Shown here in pieces: positions 14,655 through 21,896 of a stretch of DNA of 21,896 nucleotides. Origin of the DNA: Bacteroidota bacterium. Lineage in GTDB: Bacteria; CLD3; SB21. The notes under the pieces were generated by a model. It worked only from the letters and a program-made list of their open reading frames with translations. It had not been told where the DNA came from and ran no database searches. The stretch's first letter is position 1. Each line of letters begins with the position of its first letter. Both the position numbers and the translations under genes were made by a program. Location of the stretch: the NCBI GenBank assembly GCA_020438245.1, contig JAGQUY010000031.1, positions 1 to 21,896 of the forward strand, read 5' to 3'.

Positions 14655-16064
14655 TTATGTCTTGGCAGGAAAAATCAAAGTGAACCGCGACCCTTTCCCG
14701 ATTTCACTTTGAAGGCGCACTTCCCCCTGGTGAATCTCCATAACATGCTTAACAATCGACAGTCCCAGACCGCTCCCGCCAAGCTGCCTGGATCGGCCTT
14801 TATCGACCCTGTAAAATCGCTCAAAAATTCGGTGCTGATCTTCCGGAGGAATTCCGTTGCCCGTGTCTGCGACCACGATATGCAAGGATTGCTCTACAAG
14901 GCTTGCGGAAACGGTTACACTCCCCGAATCCGTATATTTGACCGCATTATCAATCAAATTGAACAGAGCCTTTTCCACTTGGTAGGGATCGGCCATCAGG
15001 GTGAATTCGGGTGGAATGCTGGACGTCAACTTGAGATCCAGGCCCTTCTGACGTGCGGCCTCCTGATAGTCAGAGGTAAGACTTTTTAGCATAGTACCAA
15101 TGTCAAAATATCTCAGACTGAGCCCATGATCGCGGGATTCCAGCATTGAAAGATCGAGCATATCATTTACAATACTTTCAAGACGAACCACATTGGACAT
15201 CGTACGCTCAAGAAATTTCTTGCTGACCTCTTCATCGTGGTAGGCACCATCCAACAAGGTTTCAAGATATCCCCGTATGGAAGTAATGGGCGTCTTCAAC
15301 TCGTGCGATGCGTTGGCGACAAAGTCCTTCCGAACATCCTGCATTTGACGAAGCTGTTGAATGTCCTCTTTCAACTTTGAGGACATAAGGTTTAATGTCG
15401 ATGCCAGATCTCCGATTTCGTTCTGTTCTTTGACAACAATTTCCCTGTCATAATTGCCGCTTCGGATTTCTTCGGACGCTCGCACGATCTCCGTCAGGCC
15501 TTTGGTCACCCTTCCTGTAAGTCGGGGCATAAGGACGAGCAATGCGGCCACCGTGAGCAATGCGATGACAATGACAATCCACCTGACTTTCCATACGATC
15601 GAGTTGACAAAAGACTGTTTCTTGGCAATCCGGACGAAGCGACTTTTCGAACTCTTGAAGGCAACATATACGAGCTCTTCGTTCAGCGTGTGACTGTATC
15701 GAAACGCGTATCCGTACCCGTCCAGGCCTCTCAAGGCTCCCTGAATTTCCGGCCGGTTGAGATGATTATCCAACATTTCCGGTCGGTGGGCCGGGTCAGA
15801 CTCGGCAACAACCCTGCCGGTCTCGTCCATTACCGTAAATCGAGATTCTGTCAATAAAGCGAGTCTGGCGACATCTTCTTGCAGTTTGACAGAATCGGTA
15901 CTCAAATAGAGATCAGCCATCTCTGCCTCGATGCGCAGGTCGTAGATAATCTGATCCTGGAGGTTGGACTTAAGAAGCCCGTCAACAACCATAAACAGAA
16001 AAAAGAAGCCTGCGAGTAGCAGGCCAGCAAGAACTTTGGAAATCTGAGAGCTCAGGTGTTTCAT
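14655..16064 (-). CDS. phoR: Phosphate-sensing histidine kinase PhoR
   Basis: This is the sensor kinase of the phosphate two-component system, 469 residues from the chosen start. A first helix (about 9-28), an extracytoplasmic domain of about 130 residues and a second helix (about 161-180) are followed by a HAMP-like linker. The phosphorylated His254 lies in FVANASHELKTPITS. The ATPase domain has the N box NLIDNAVKYT (about 369-378), DTGNGIPPED and GGSGLGLSIV (about 428-437). The long periplasmic region matches the Gram-positive or delta-type PhoR more than the E. coli form, which has almost none. The frame continues to 16121 inside phoB; ATG 16064, four bases after the phoB stop, gives the usual length and membrane anchor at the N-terminus. 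The assignment as PhoR rests on context with phoB, phoU and pst. Confidence 0.92.
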   Translation of the reverse strand: MKHLSSQISKVLAGLLLAGFFFLFMVVDGLLKSNLQDQIIYDLRIEAEMADLYLSTDSVKLQEDVARLALLTESRFTVMDETGRVVAESDPAHRPEMLDNHLNRPEIQGALRGLDGYGYAFRYSHTLNEELVYVAFKSSKSRFVRIAKKQSFVNSIVWKVRWIVIVIALLTVAALLVLMPRLTGRVTKGLTEIVRASEEIRSGNYDREIVVKEQNEIGDLASTLNLMSSKLKEDIQQLRQMQDVRKDFVANASHELKTPITSIRGYLETLLDGAYHDEEVSKKFLERTMSNVVRLESIVNDMLDLSMLESRDHGLSLRYFDIGTMLKSLTSDYQEAARQKGLDLKLTSSIPPEFTLMADPYQVEKALFNLIDNAVKYTDSGSVTVSASLVEQSLHIVVADTGNGIPPEDQHRIFERFYRVDKGRSRQLGGSGLGLSIVKHVMEIHQGEVRLQSEIGKGSRFTLIFPAKT

Positions 16065-16068
16065 GCGG

Positions 16069-16782
16069 TCAAGTCTTACCGTTCGAGATAAATTTATACC
16101 CGACACCACGGATAGTTTCAATCATATCGCCATACGCACCCAGTTTTTTTCGAATCTTCGTTACATGGACGTCTACCGTGCGATCGACGAAAAAGGCATC
16201 CTCTCCCCAAACATGGTATAATAGATTGTTCCGTGAGAAAACCATGCCCGGACGATTCATAAGAAAATACAATAGTTCGAACTCTTTATGAAGGAATTTT
16301 ATTTCTTCGCCGTCGACGGTAACCGTGTAGGTTATTCTGTTGATCTCTATGCCGCCCGCTTTGATCACGGCTTTTTGTTCCGAATGAAGCTCCTTCTTCA
16401 TTTCCACACGGCGAAACATGGCTTTGATCCGGGCAACAATTTTTCTGGGACTGAACGGTTTGGTCACATAGTCATCCGCCCCGAATTCAAGCCCGATGAT
16501 CTCGTCGATTTCATCGGCTTTGGCCGTGAGGAACATGATCGGCGTATCCTTGCCAAACGAGCTGTTCCGCAAAGACTTGCAAACTTCCAAACCGTCCTTG
16601 CCGGGCATCATGATGTCGATAACCACAAGATCCGGTTTGACCTTTTCGGCCATTTGCAGGGCCTTCTCCCCATCGTCTGCCGTGAAAACAGTATATCCCT
16701 CTTTTCTAAGGTTGTACGAGAGAATGTCGAGAATGTCCTGCTCATCGTCCACGCAGAGAATGGTCTTGGTCTTTTTTGCCAT
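16069..16782 (-). CDS. phoB: Phosphate regulon response regulator PhoB
   Basis: This is an OmpR/PhoB-type transcription factor of 237 residues. The receiver domain carries the acidic pair in CVDDE (10-14), phospho-acceptor D56 in VVIDIMMPG, and Lys108 in VTKPFSP. The winged-helix DNA-binding domain occupies about 130-232, with LHKEFELLYFLMNRPG, VDRTVDVHVTKIRKKLG and the closing IRGVGYKF. When phosphorylated by PhoR it activates phosphate-starvation genes. A longer frame starts at 16866 within phoU; ATG 16782 gives the standard receiver start, with GGAGG ten bases upstream, and avoids that overlap. It is 16 bases after phoU and four before phoR. Confidence 0.94.
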   Translation of the reverse strand: MAKKTKTILCVDDEQDILDILSYNLRKEGYTVFTADDGEKALQMAEKVKPDLVVIDIMMPGKDGLEVCKSLRNSSFGKDTPIMFLTAKADEIDEIIGLEFGADDYVTKPFSPRKIVARIKAMFRRVEMKKELHSEQKAVIKAGGIEINRITYTVTVDGEEIKFLHKEFELLYFLMNRPGMVFSRNNLLYHVWGEDAFFVDRTVDVHVTKIRKKLGAYGDMIETIRGVGYKFISNGKT

Positions 16783-16798
16783 CAGCCCGCGGCCTCCG

Positions 16799-17467
16799 TC
16801 ATTGGTTGAGTTGTTCTTTCGAATGTTTGATACTCTTGGCGTCGCTGATAAATACCACGTCCTCACAGATGTTCGTACACAGGTCGGCGATCCTCTCTAT
16901 GTTTTTTGAAATTCGTATGATCTCCATGGCCGTGGGTATGGTTTGCGGCTTTTTGATCATGGTGGCCAATATGTCCGCAAAAAGATGTTTATTCAAATCG
17001 TCGATTTCATCATCCCTCCGGCAGACCGACAAAGCCAACTCCGCATTTTTGTGTATGAAGCTGTCAATGGAATCCTTGAGCATAGCACGTACAACCTCGC
17101 ACATTTTTGGAATATTGCTCATGGATAGCTGGCTGTCTTTTTTTGTAATAGCCAATGCGGACTCCGCGATATTTAACGCATGATCGCCTATGCGCTCTAG
17201 GTCCCCATTTATTTTTGAAATCCCCAGAATATCCCTCAGATCAAAGGCCACCGGTTGATGGAGAGCCAGCAGGGACAATACTTCATCGTCTATTTGTATT
17301 TCAAGATCGTCAATCTTTTTATCGTCACCAATCACCTTATGGGCGAGACTCTGATCTCCGTTGATGAGCGCTTCAATGGTTTCTTGAACCTGGGTCTCTA
17401 CCAGACTGCCCATCTGAATAACCAGTTTTTCAAGACGATCGAGTTGTTCCGTAAATTGAGATTTCAT
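16799..17467 (-). CDS. phoU: Phosphate-specific transport accessory regulator PhoU
   Basis: This is a 222-residue cytoplasmic protein of two three-helix bundles. The two copies of the metal-binding PhoU signature are visible: NGDLERIGDHALNIAE near the end of the first half and SKNIERIADLCTNICEDVVF near the C-terminus. PhoU links the state of the Pst transporter to PhoR so that the kinase is silent when phosphate is plentiful. The frame reaches ATG 17488, but ATG 17467 is preferred because AGGA lies five bases upstream and the protein then opens like other PhoU proteins (FTEQLDRL). It lies 44 bases after pstB and 16 before phoB. Confidence 0.95.
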   Translation of the reverse strand: MKSQFTEQLDRLEKLVIQMGSLVETQVQETIEALINGDQSLAHKVIGDDKKIDDLEIQIDDEVLSLLALHQPVAFDLRDILGISKINGDLERIGDHALNIAESALAITKKDSQLSMSNIPKMCEVVRAMLKDSIDSFIHKNAELALSVCRRDDEIDDLNKHLFADILATMIKKPQTIPTAMEIIRISKNIERIADLCTNICEDVVFISDAKSIKHSKEQLNQ

Positions 17468-17472
17468 AGCAA

Positions 17473-17476
17473 TCCT
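17473..17476 (-). promoter_or_regulatory. Ribosome binding site deciding the phoU start
   Basis: AGGA five bases before the ATG at 17467 on the minus strand; the alternative ATG at 17488 is preceded by CAACCTAACC, with no such site. Confidence 0.5.
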
Positions 17477-17511
17477 ACTTTTGTCCATGGTTAGGTTGAA
17501 TCACGCAGTTT

Positions 17512-18366
17512 TTACCCGAATCGTCCTGTAATATAGTCTTCGGTCATTTTTTGAGACGGCGACGTGAATATCTTCTTCGTTTCGCTGAATTCAATCAGTT
17601 CTCCAAGCCACATGAAAGCCGTTTTATCGGACACCCGCGCAGCCTGCTGCATGTTGTGGGTGACAATGACGATCGTATAGTCGTGTTTGAGTTCTTCGAT
17701 CAGGTCTTCAATTTTTTGCGTGGCAATAGGATCCAATGCAGAACACGGCTCATCCATTAGAATGATATCCGGATCGACCGCAAGAGCCCTCGCAATACAC
17801 AATCTCTGCTGCTGACCGCCGGACATGCCATATGCGGATGTCTTCAACCGATCTTTCACTTCATCCCACAAGGCGGCTTTTCGGAGGCATCTTTCGACGA
17901 CCTCGTCCACCTTTGACTTTGACTTCTCGCCGTTGACACGCAAACCATACGCAACATTGTCATAGATCGACTTGGGAAAGGGGTTGGATTTCTGAAAAAT
18001 CATTCCAACCGATTTCCGCAGTGCAACCACGTCGGCGTCTTTGTCGTAAATATTTTTGCCATCGATATTGATTGCACCGTCAATACGCACATTCTCTATG
18101 AGGTCATTCATCCGGTTGAAAAGACGCAGATACGTCGACTTCCCGCATCCCGACGGCCCAATGAGCGCGGTCACCTCTTTTTCAAAAATATCGAGGTGAA
18201 TATTCTTTAGAGCATGATGAGATCCATAATACATGTTGACCCCTCGTGTCTCAATTTTGATTCGCTTGGGAGTCACTGGAACCGTCGAATGATTCATTCC
18301 GTCACCGGTCGTGTCCGGGCTGGCATCAATCTTGGTCCGTATGGAAATCGTGTCTTTGTCGCCCAT
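17512..18366 (-). CDS. pstB: Phosphate ABC transporter ATP-binding protein
   Basis: This is the ATPase of the high-affinity phosphate importer, 284 residues. Walker A is GPSGCGKST (70-78), the signature MSGGQQQRLCIARAL begins at about 181, Walker B is IILMDEP (201-207) and the switch His is at 237. The GCGKSTYLRLFNRMNDL and FQKSNPFPKSIYDNVAYG blocks are PstB-specific. The signature has Met where Leu is usual. An N-terminal extension of about 34 polar residues precedes the domain; a later ATG at residue 24 is possible, but ATG 18366 has AAGG six bases upstream. It is 16 bases after pstA and should be co-transcribed with it. Confidence 0.97.
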   Translation of the reverse strand: MGDKDTISIRTKIDASPDTTGDGMNHSTVPVTPKRIKIETRGVNMYYGSHHALKNIHLDIFEKEVTALIGPSGCGKSTYLRLFNRMNDLIENVRIDGAINIDGKNIYDKDADVVALRKSVGMIFQKSNPFPKSIYDNVAYGLRVNGEKSKSKVDEVVERCLRKAALWDEVKDRLKTSAYGMSGGQQQRLCIARALAVDPDIILMDEPCSALDPIATQKIEDLIEELKHDYTIVIVTHNMQQAARVSDKTAFMWLGELIEFSETKKIFTSPSQKMTEDYITGRFG

Positions 18367-18382
18367 AAGTAGCCTTGTTAAA

Positions 18383-20008
18383 TTAGAAAGTGGATCCCTG
18401 ATATTTTTTTCTGAGTCTTGCCCGTATGATTATGGCTGTCAAATTGAGAAGCAGAACAATCAAAATCAACAACAGGGCGGTCATGAAAACCATCGGCTTC
18501 GCCGCTTCCACATTGGGAGACTGAAAACCAACGTCATAAATATGAAATCCGAGGTGCATGAACTTGCGATCAAGGTGCAGAAAAGGAAATGTACCATCCA
18601 GTGGCAGATTGGGAGCCAGCTTAACGACACCGGTGATCATGAGAGGAGCAACTTCACCGGCTCCGCGCGCCATCGCAAGGATGACTCCGGTCAGCATACC
18701 GGGTGTAGCCGCGGGCAAAACAACCCGCCACGTTGTCTGCCATTTGGTGGCACCAAGGGCCAGAGATCCGTCGCGCGCTCCTCGAGGAACGGCGACGAGC
18801 GCCTCTTCGGTAGCGACAATCACTACCGGCACCGTCAACAAAGCCAGTGTAAGGGAAGCCCATAGAATACCTCCGGTTCCCCAAGTTGGTGACGGCAAGC
18901 GTTCCGCAAAAAGGAACTGGTCCAGTGAGCCTCCGCAAAAGTACACGAAAAAACCTAATCCAAAGATCCCGAATACTATCGACGGCACACCGGCCAGGTT
19001 ATTGACCGCAATGCGGGTGAGCCGCACAAAGGGTCCCTGGTTGGCATACTCACGAAGATACAATGCCGCCACGACGCCAAACGGAACTACCGCGAGCGTC
19101 ATTATGATGACCATCAGTACAGTTCCAAAAATAGCGGGAAAAACACCTCCTTCGGTATTGGATTCCCGAGGGTCTTCCCTCAAAAACTCCCATACTTTCT
19201 GAACATACATCTGAAGCTTTGCGAAAAACCCCATCTGGTTGGGCTGATAAAAACGGACCACTTGGGAAAGGGGAAGCTCTTTTTGCGAACCCCCTGCTAT
19301 CTCCACAACTACGGAAGCTTCCGCAGCCCGTCTGGTCAGATCGGTCACCTTGAGCATCAAAGATTCGTAGGATTTCTGTTTTTCGGAAACCTGCCGGTCA
19401 ATTTCCGCCAGTTCCGCGAGTGCACCTTCGTTGTAGAACTCCAGCCTCTTCTTACGCAAACGCAGCTGTTCAATTTCGTAGTTAATCGCACCAATGCTCT
19501 TCTTTTCCAGCGCGATGCGTTCTCTAACCAGATCAGTGGATTTTTCGGCAAGATTTTGAAAGCTCGGCCAGGCGTTGTCGCCCTTGGCAATATAGACGCC
19601 ATCATTCTTCACCCCGATTAGGCGGCCATACATGTTGCCGTATTCCATGCGTTCAATACAAAGAGCGTCGGCTGGATACTGAAGAGCGGCCAGTTCATAG
19701 TAATTGATCCACTTGAAATCAACACCATAGACATCCCTGTTGCCGATCTTCAATTGGATTCGCACGTGAGATTCATCCTGCATGTTTTCCGGCAGGGATC
19801 CGGGGGGTATCTCCTCCTCGGCTTTTATTTCTCCCATGAATATTTGCCCGGCTTTAGTGCGCACTTCAACGACTGCAGACGGCCAGAACACGCCAGCCCC
19901 ATTGAGCACGACAACCAGCAGGAGCCCTGCAACCATCAATATAATGACGCCGAGCACGGCTCCCGTAAACCATAAAAAGATATCGCCGGATTTAAACAGG
20001 GTTTTCAT
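18383..20008 (-). CDS. pstA: Phosphate ABC transporter permease PstA, extended form
   Basis: This is an inner-membrane channel subunit of 541 residues, against about 290 for E. coli PstA. After the first helix (about 12-36) comes an extra region of about 250 residues facing the periplasm: a beta-like part (about 45-150), then a coiled coil rich in Glu, Lys and Arg (about 155-230). The normal permease core follows from about 288, with the ATPase-contacting EAA loop at about 402-435 (ALVAVPRGARDGSLALGATKWQTT and following). The similar large PstA of gammaproteobacteria and other lineages has this extension. The ATG is one base after the pstC stop, so translation is coupled. Confidence 0.94.
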   Translation of the reverse strand: MKTLFKSGDIFLWFTGAVLGVIILMVAGLLLVVVLNGAGVFWPSAVVEVRTKAGQIFMGEIKAEEEIPPGSLPENMQDESHVRIQLKIGNRDVYGVDFKWINYYELAALQYPADALCIERMEYGNMYGRLIGVKNDGVYIAKGDNAWPSFQNLAEKSTDLVRERIALEKKSIGAINYEIEQLRLRKKRLEFYNEGALAELAEIDRQVSEKQKSYESLMLKVTDLTRRAAEASVVVEIAGGSQKELPLSQVVRFYQPNQMGFFAKLQMYVQKVWEFLREDPRESNTEGGVFPAIFGTVLMVIIMTLAVVPFGVVAALYLREYANQGPFVRLTRIAVNNLAGVPSIVFGIFGLGFFVYFCGGSLDQFLFAERLPSPTWGTGGILWASLTLALLTVPVVIVATEEALVAVPRGARDGSLALGATKWQTTWRVVLPAATPGMLTGVILAMARGAGEVAPLMITGVVKLAPNLPLDGTFPFLHLDRKFMHLGFHIYDVGFQSPNVEAAKPMVFMTALLLILIVLLLNLTAIIIRARLRKKYQGSTF

Positions 20009-20009
20009 T

Positions 20010-21896
20010 TTACATCGACGCGTATTTTTTTCGGAGACGCTGCCGTATCAGCTCAGCCACCGTATTGACAAAAAAAGTCATGATAAACAATATCAGACCC
20101 GAAAGGAACAAGGTTCGATACAACGACCCTCCTTGGGGTGCTTCCGGGATCTCTACAGCTATATTCGCCGATAGGGTCCGCATACCGTTGAAAATGCTCC
20201 AATCCATAATGGGTGTATTTCCCGTGGCCATCAACACAATCATGGTCTCACCAACAGCCCGCCCCAATCCGATCATGATCGCGGAGAAAATGCCGGCACT
20301 CGCAGCTGGCAGAACAACTTTCACCGCGGTTTGCCAACGACTGGCACCCAGAGCCAGAGAAGCGGATGTGAGGTGAACCGGAACGCTGGATAAAGAGTCT
20401 TCCGTGATCGTAAATATGATGGGCATTGTGGCAAACGCCATGGCCACACCGATAACAATCGAGTTTCGTTGATCATACCGAATATCAAACGCCGTATAAA
20501 GCCAGTGCGGAACGTCCCCGTTGAAAACTGCGGTTTCAATCCAATTACCAAGAAGGTAACACAGCCCCACAGCCAGAATGACTGCAGGAATCATGAGAAC
20601 AACTTCGTAGCCATGCCGAAAGGGACTGGTTATATTCGTGGGGAGCTTGTTGAATAACCAAACGAGCAAAATGATAATCAACGGGGACAGCAGCAACACC
20701 AACACAAATTCGACCAGCACATCCCTGAGCAAGGGAGCCAGCCATAATCCTGCAATAAAACCGATTACGACGCTGGGCAATGCAGCCATGATCTCCACCG
20801 TGGGCTTGATAATTGTCCGGATACGGGGGTGTGCAAACTGGGATGTATACAACGCGCCAAGGACCGCCATGGGAATCGCAAACAACATGGCGTATAGGGT
20901 CGCCTTAATCGTCCCGAAAATAAGAGGAATCATGCTCAGTTTCGGCTCAAAGTCATCTGTACCTCCGCTGGACTGCCAGGTGTATTCGGGCTTGTCATAA
21001 CTTTCATACCATATTTTCGAGAAGAGGGTGCCCCAGGAAACTTCCGGATGATCGTTAATCAGGTGAAAGGTTTTTATCCCGGCGGCATCGGAAAGTACAA
21101 GGCCGTCTGCTTTTGGAGCGAAGGAAAGGTGAGTGATCACGGACGTTGAATCAGAGGACTCCGACAGGAGCCGTTCGCTGGTTGAATGATAAAGACCAAA
21201 TCCGCCTCCGGCATCGGCGGCAACAAAACATTTGTTTCGCCACGACGGAACCACTTGAATAATGGCCTTGTTCCGACGTCCGAAATCGCGGGTTTTTTGA
21301 AGACCGCGATTTCGCACATTCATCCAACCTGAAATATTCCCTTGAGCATCACCGACAATTAAGGTCACTTCGCCGATCAAATACTCGAGGGCTGTTACGG
21401 ATGTTCCCCGGGGCGCCACCTGAACCGAGACGCCGGCCTCACCGGACAGAGGTACAACGCGTAGCGAACCGTCCTCAAACCCGGCCATCAGCTCCGACTT
21501 GAAATCGTTGATGACCAACGCGGTCGGTTCATCTTCCAACCCAATTCGCATCCTGACCACTTCCCCATCTTCTTCCCTTCCGGCGATCAGAAGTTCGTTG
21601 GATCCTTCGGCAATGCCGACCATCACCGTTCTCTCGCCGGTTCCGTAACGCATTAACTTCAATCTTCGGCCTGCCGAATCCAATTGAGTGGTTTTTCCAA
21701 TATTGAGTATCGGAATTACGGTTCGCCTTTCATCCGAATCCTCCGCTTTGAATTGCAGGGAAAACTCTATGACTCGCCCGCGCGTGGTTCCGGCAGCGAA
21801 GTTCTTGGACGACAGCGACGGAGACACGATGCTGATTTGTTCATCGTTCTCCAAAGGAATCTCCAATGATCTCATTTCCCTTTTGTCCTCAGCCAA
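20010..21896 (-). CDS. pstC: Phosphate ABC transporter permease PstC, extended form (5' end missing)
   Basis: This gene runs off the right edge. The first visible codon is TTG and is probably internal, because the first membrane helix expected at the N-terminus is missing. The visible 628 residues begin with about 300 residues of repeated short beta strands with Gly-Asp turns (for example VMVGIAEGSNELLIAG, LMAGFEDGSLRVVPL, LIVGDAQGNISGW), suggesting a WD40- or PQQ-like propeller outside the membrane. The permease core follows from about 325, with the EAA loop at about 501-532 (SSVPVHLTSASLALGASRWQ) and AVGETMIVLMATG. Large PstC proteins of this type occur in Pseudomonas, Vibrio and deltaproteobacteria. 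pstS is expected upstream but not seen. Confidence 0.93.
   Translation of the reverse strand: MAEDKREMRSLEIPLENDEQISIVSPSLSSKNFAAGTTRGRVIEFSLQFKAEDSDERRTVIPILNIGKTTQLDSAGRRLKLMRYGTGERTVMVGIAEGSNELLIAGREEDGEVVRMRIGLEDEPTALVINDFKSELMAGFEDGSLRVVPLSGEAGVSVQVAPRGTSVTALEYLIGEVTLIVGDAQGNISGWMNVRNRGLQKTRDFGRRNKAIIQVVPSWRNKCFVAADAGGGFGLYHSTSERLLSESSDSTSVITHLSFAPKADGLVLSDAAGIKTFHLINDHPEVSWGTLFSKIWYESYDKPEYTWQSSGGTDDFEPKLSMIPLIFGTIKATLYAMLFAIPMAVLGALYTSQFAHPRIRTIIKPTVEIMAALPSVVIGFIAGLWLAPLLRDVLVEFVLVLLLSPLIIILLVWLFNKLPTNITSPFRHGYEVVLMIPAVILAVGLCYLLGNWIETAVFNGDVPHWLYTAFDIRYDQRNSIVIGVAMAFATMPIIFTITEDSLSSVPVHLTSASLALGASRWQTAVKVVLPAASAGIFSAIMIGLGRAVGETMIVLMATGNTPIMDWSIFNGMRTLSANIAVEIPEAPQGGSLYRTLFLSGLILFIMTFFVNTVAELIRQRLRKKYASM

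Overview
The window carries 16 complete protein genes plus two that run off its ends (a DapA-family enzyme on the left, PstC on the right). It is densely coding: no gap between genes exceeds about 150 bases. I see no tRNA, rRNA, CRISPR array, insertion sequence or phage gene. GC content looks uniform and moderate apart from a short AT-rich promoter island near 370-410. The gene set is that of a free-living, probably Gram-negative heterotroph. Signs of this are the enlarged PstC/PstA permeases, an FAD-linked glycerol-3-phosphate dehydrogenase, urocanate hydratase, and a DUF4175-type protein, a family I associate mainly with Proteobacteria and FCB-type lineages. There is no reliable phylum marker, so I do not name a lineage.

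Layout. (1) 1-354, minus: start of a DapA/NAL-superfamily aldolase or dehydratase behind a near-consensus promoter. (2) 471-2188, minus: a two-gene ABC exporter (ATPase, then permease, overlapping by 4 bases) of the bacitracin/lantibiotic-immunity type. (3) 2309-7704, plus: a 1139-residue DUF4175-like membrane-anchored coiled-coil protein, then a VanW/YoaR-like envelope protein. (4) 7701-10258, minus: urocanate hydratase (hutU), a CoA-binding Rossmann protein and a four-helix membrane protein in one probable operon, with a candidate terminator lying inside the 3' end of the VanW gene. (5) 10364-13887, plus: a TerC-family membrane protein, MoaA, and a GlpD-type dehydrogenase. (6) 13907-21896, minus: a phosphate block in the order pstC-pstA-pstB-phoU-phoB-phoR, followed by a DUF47 (PhoU-like) gene with its own candidate promoter.

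How the genes work together. The clearest system is phosphate uptake and sensing. PstC and PstA form the membrane channel, PstB powers it, PhoU links transporter state to the PhoR kinase, and PhoB is the response regulator. pstS is not in the window and may lie upstream of pstC. Both permeases carry large extra extracytoplasmic regions, a beta-propeller-like one in PstC and a coiled coil in PstA. This architecture is known in other Proteobacteria but its role is unclear. The other groups are housekeeping or catabolic genes whose functional links are not evident.

I did not find a demonstrably new system. The best leads are the extended Pst permeases, the second PhoU-like protein without a Pit transporter beside it, the DapA-like enzyme that lacks the usual active-site threonine, and the orphan hutU operon. 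Several starts were moved inward from the longest possible ORF on the basis of ribosome binding sites, promoter positions or overlap with the preceding gene.
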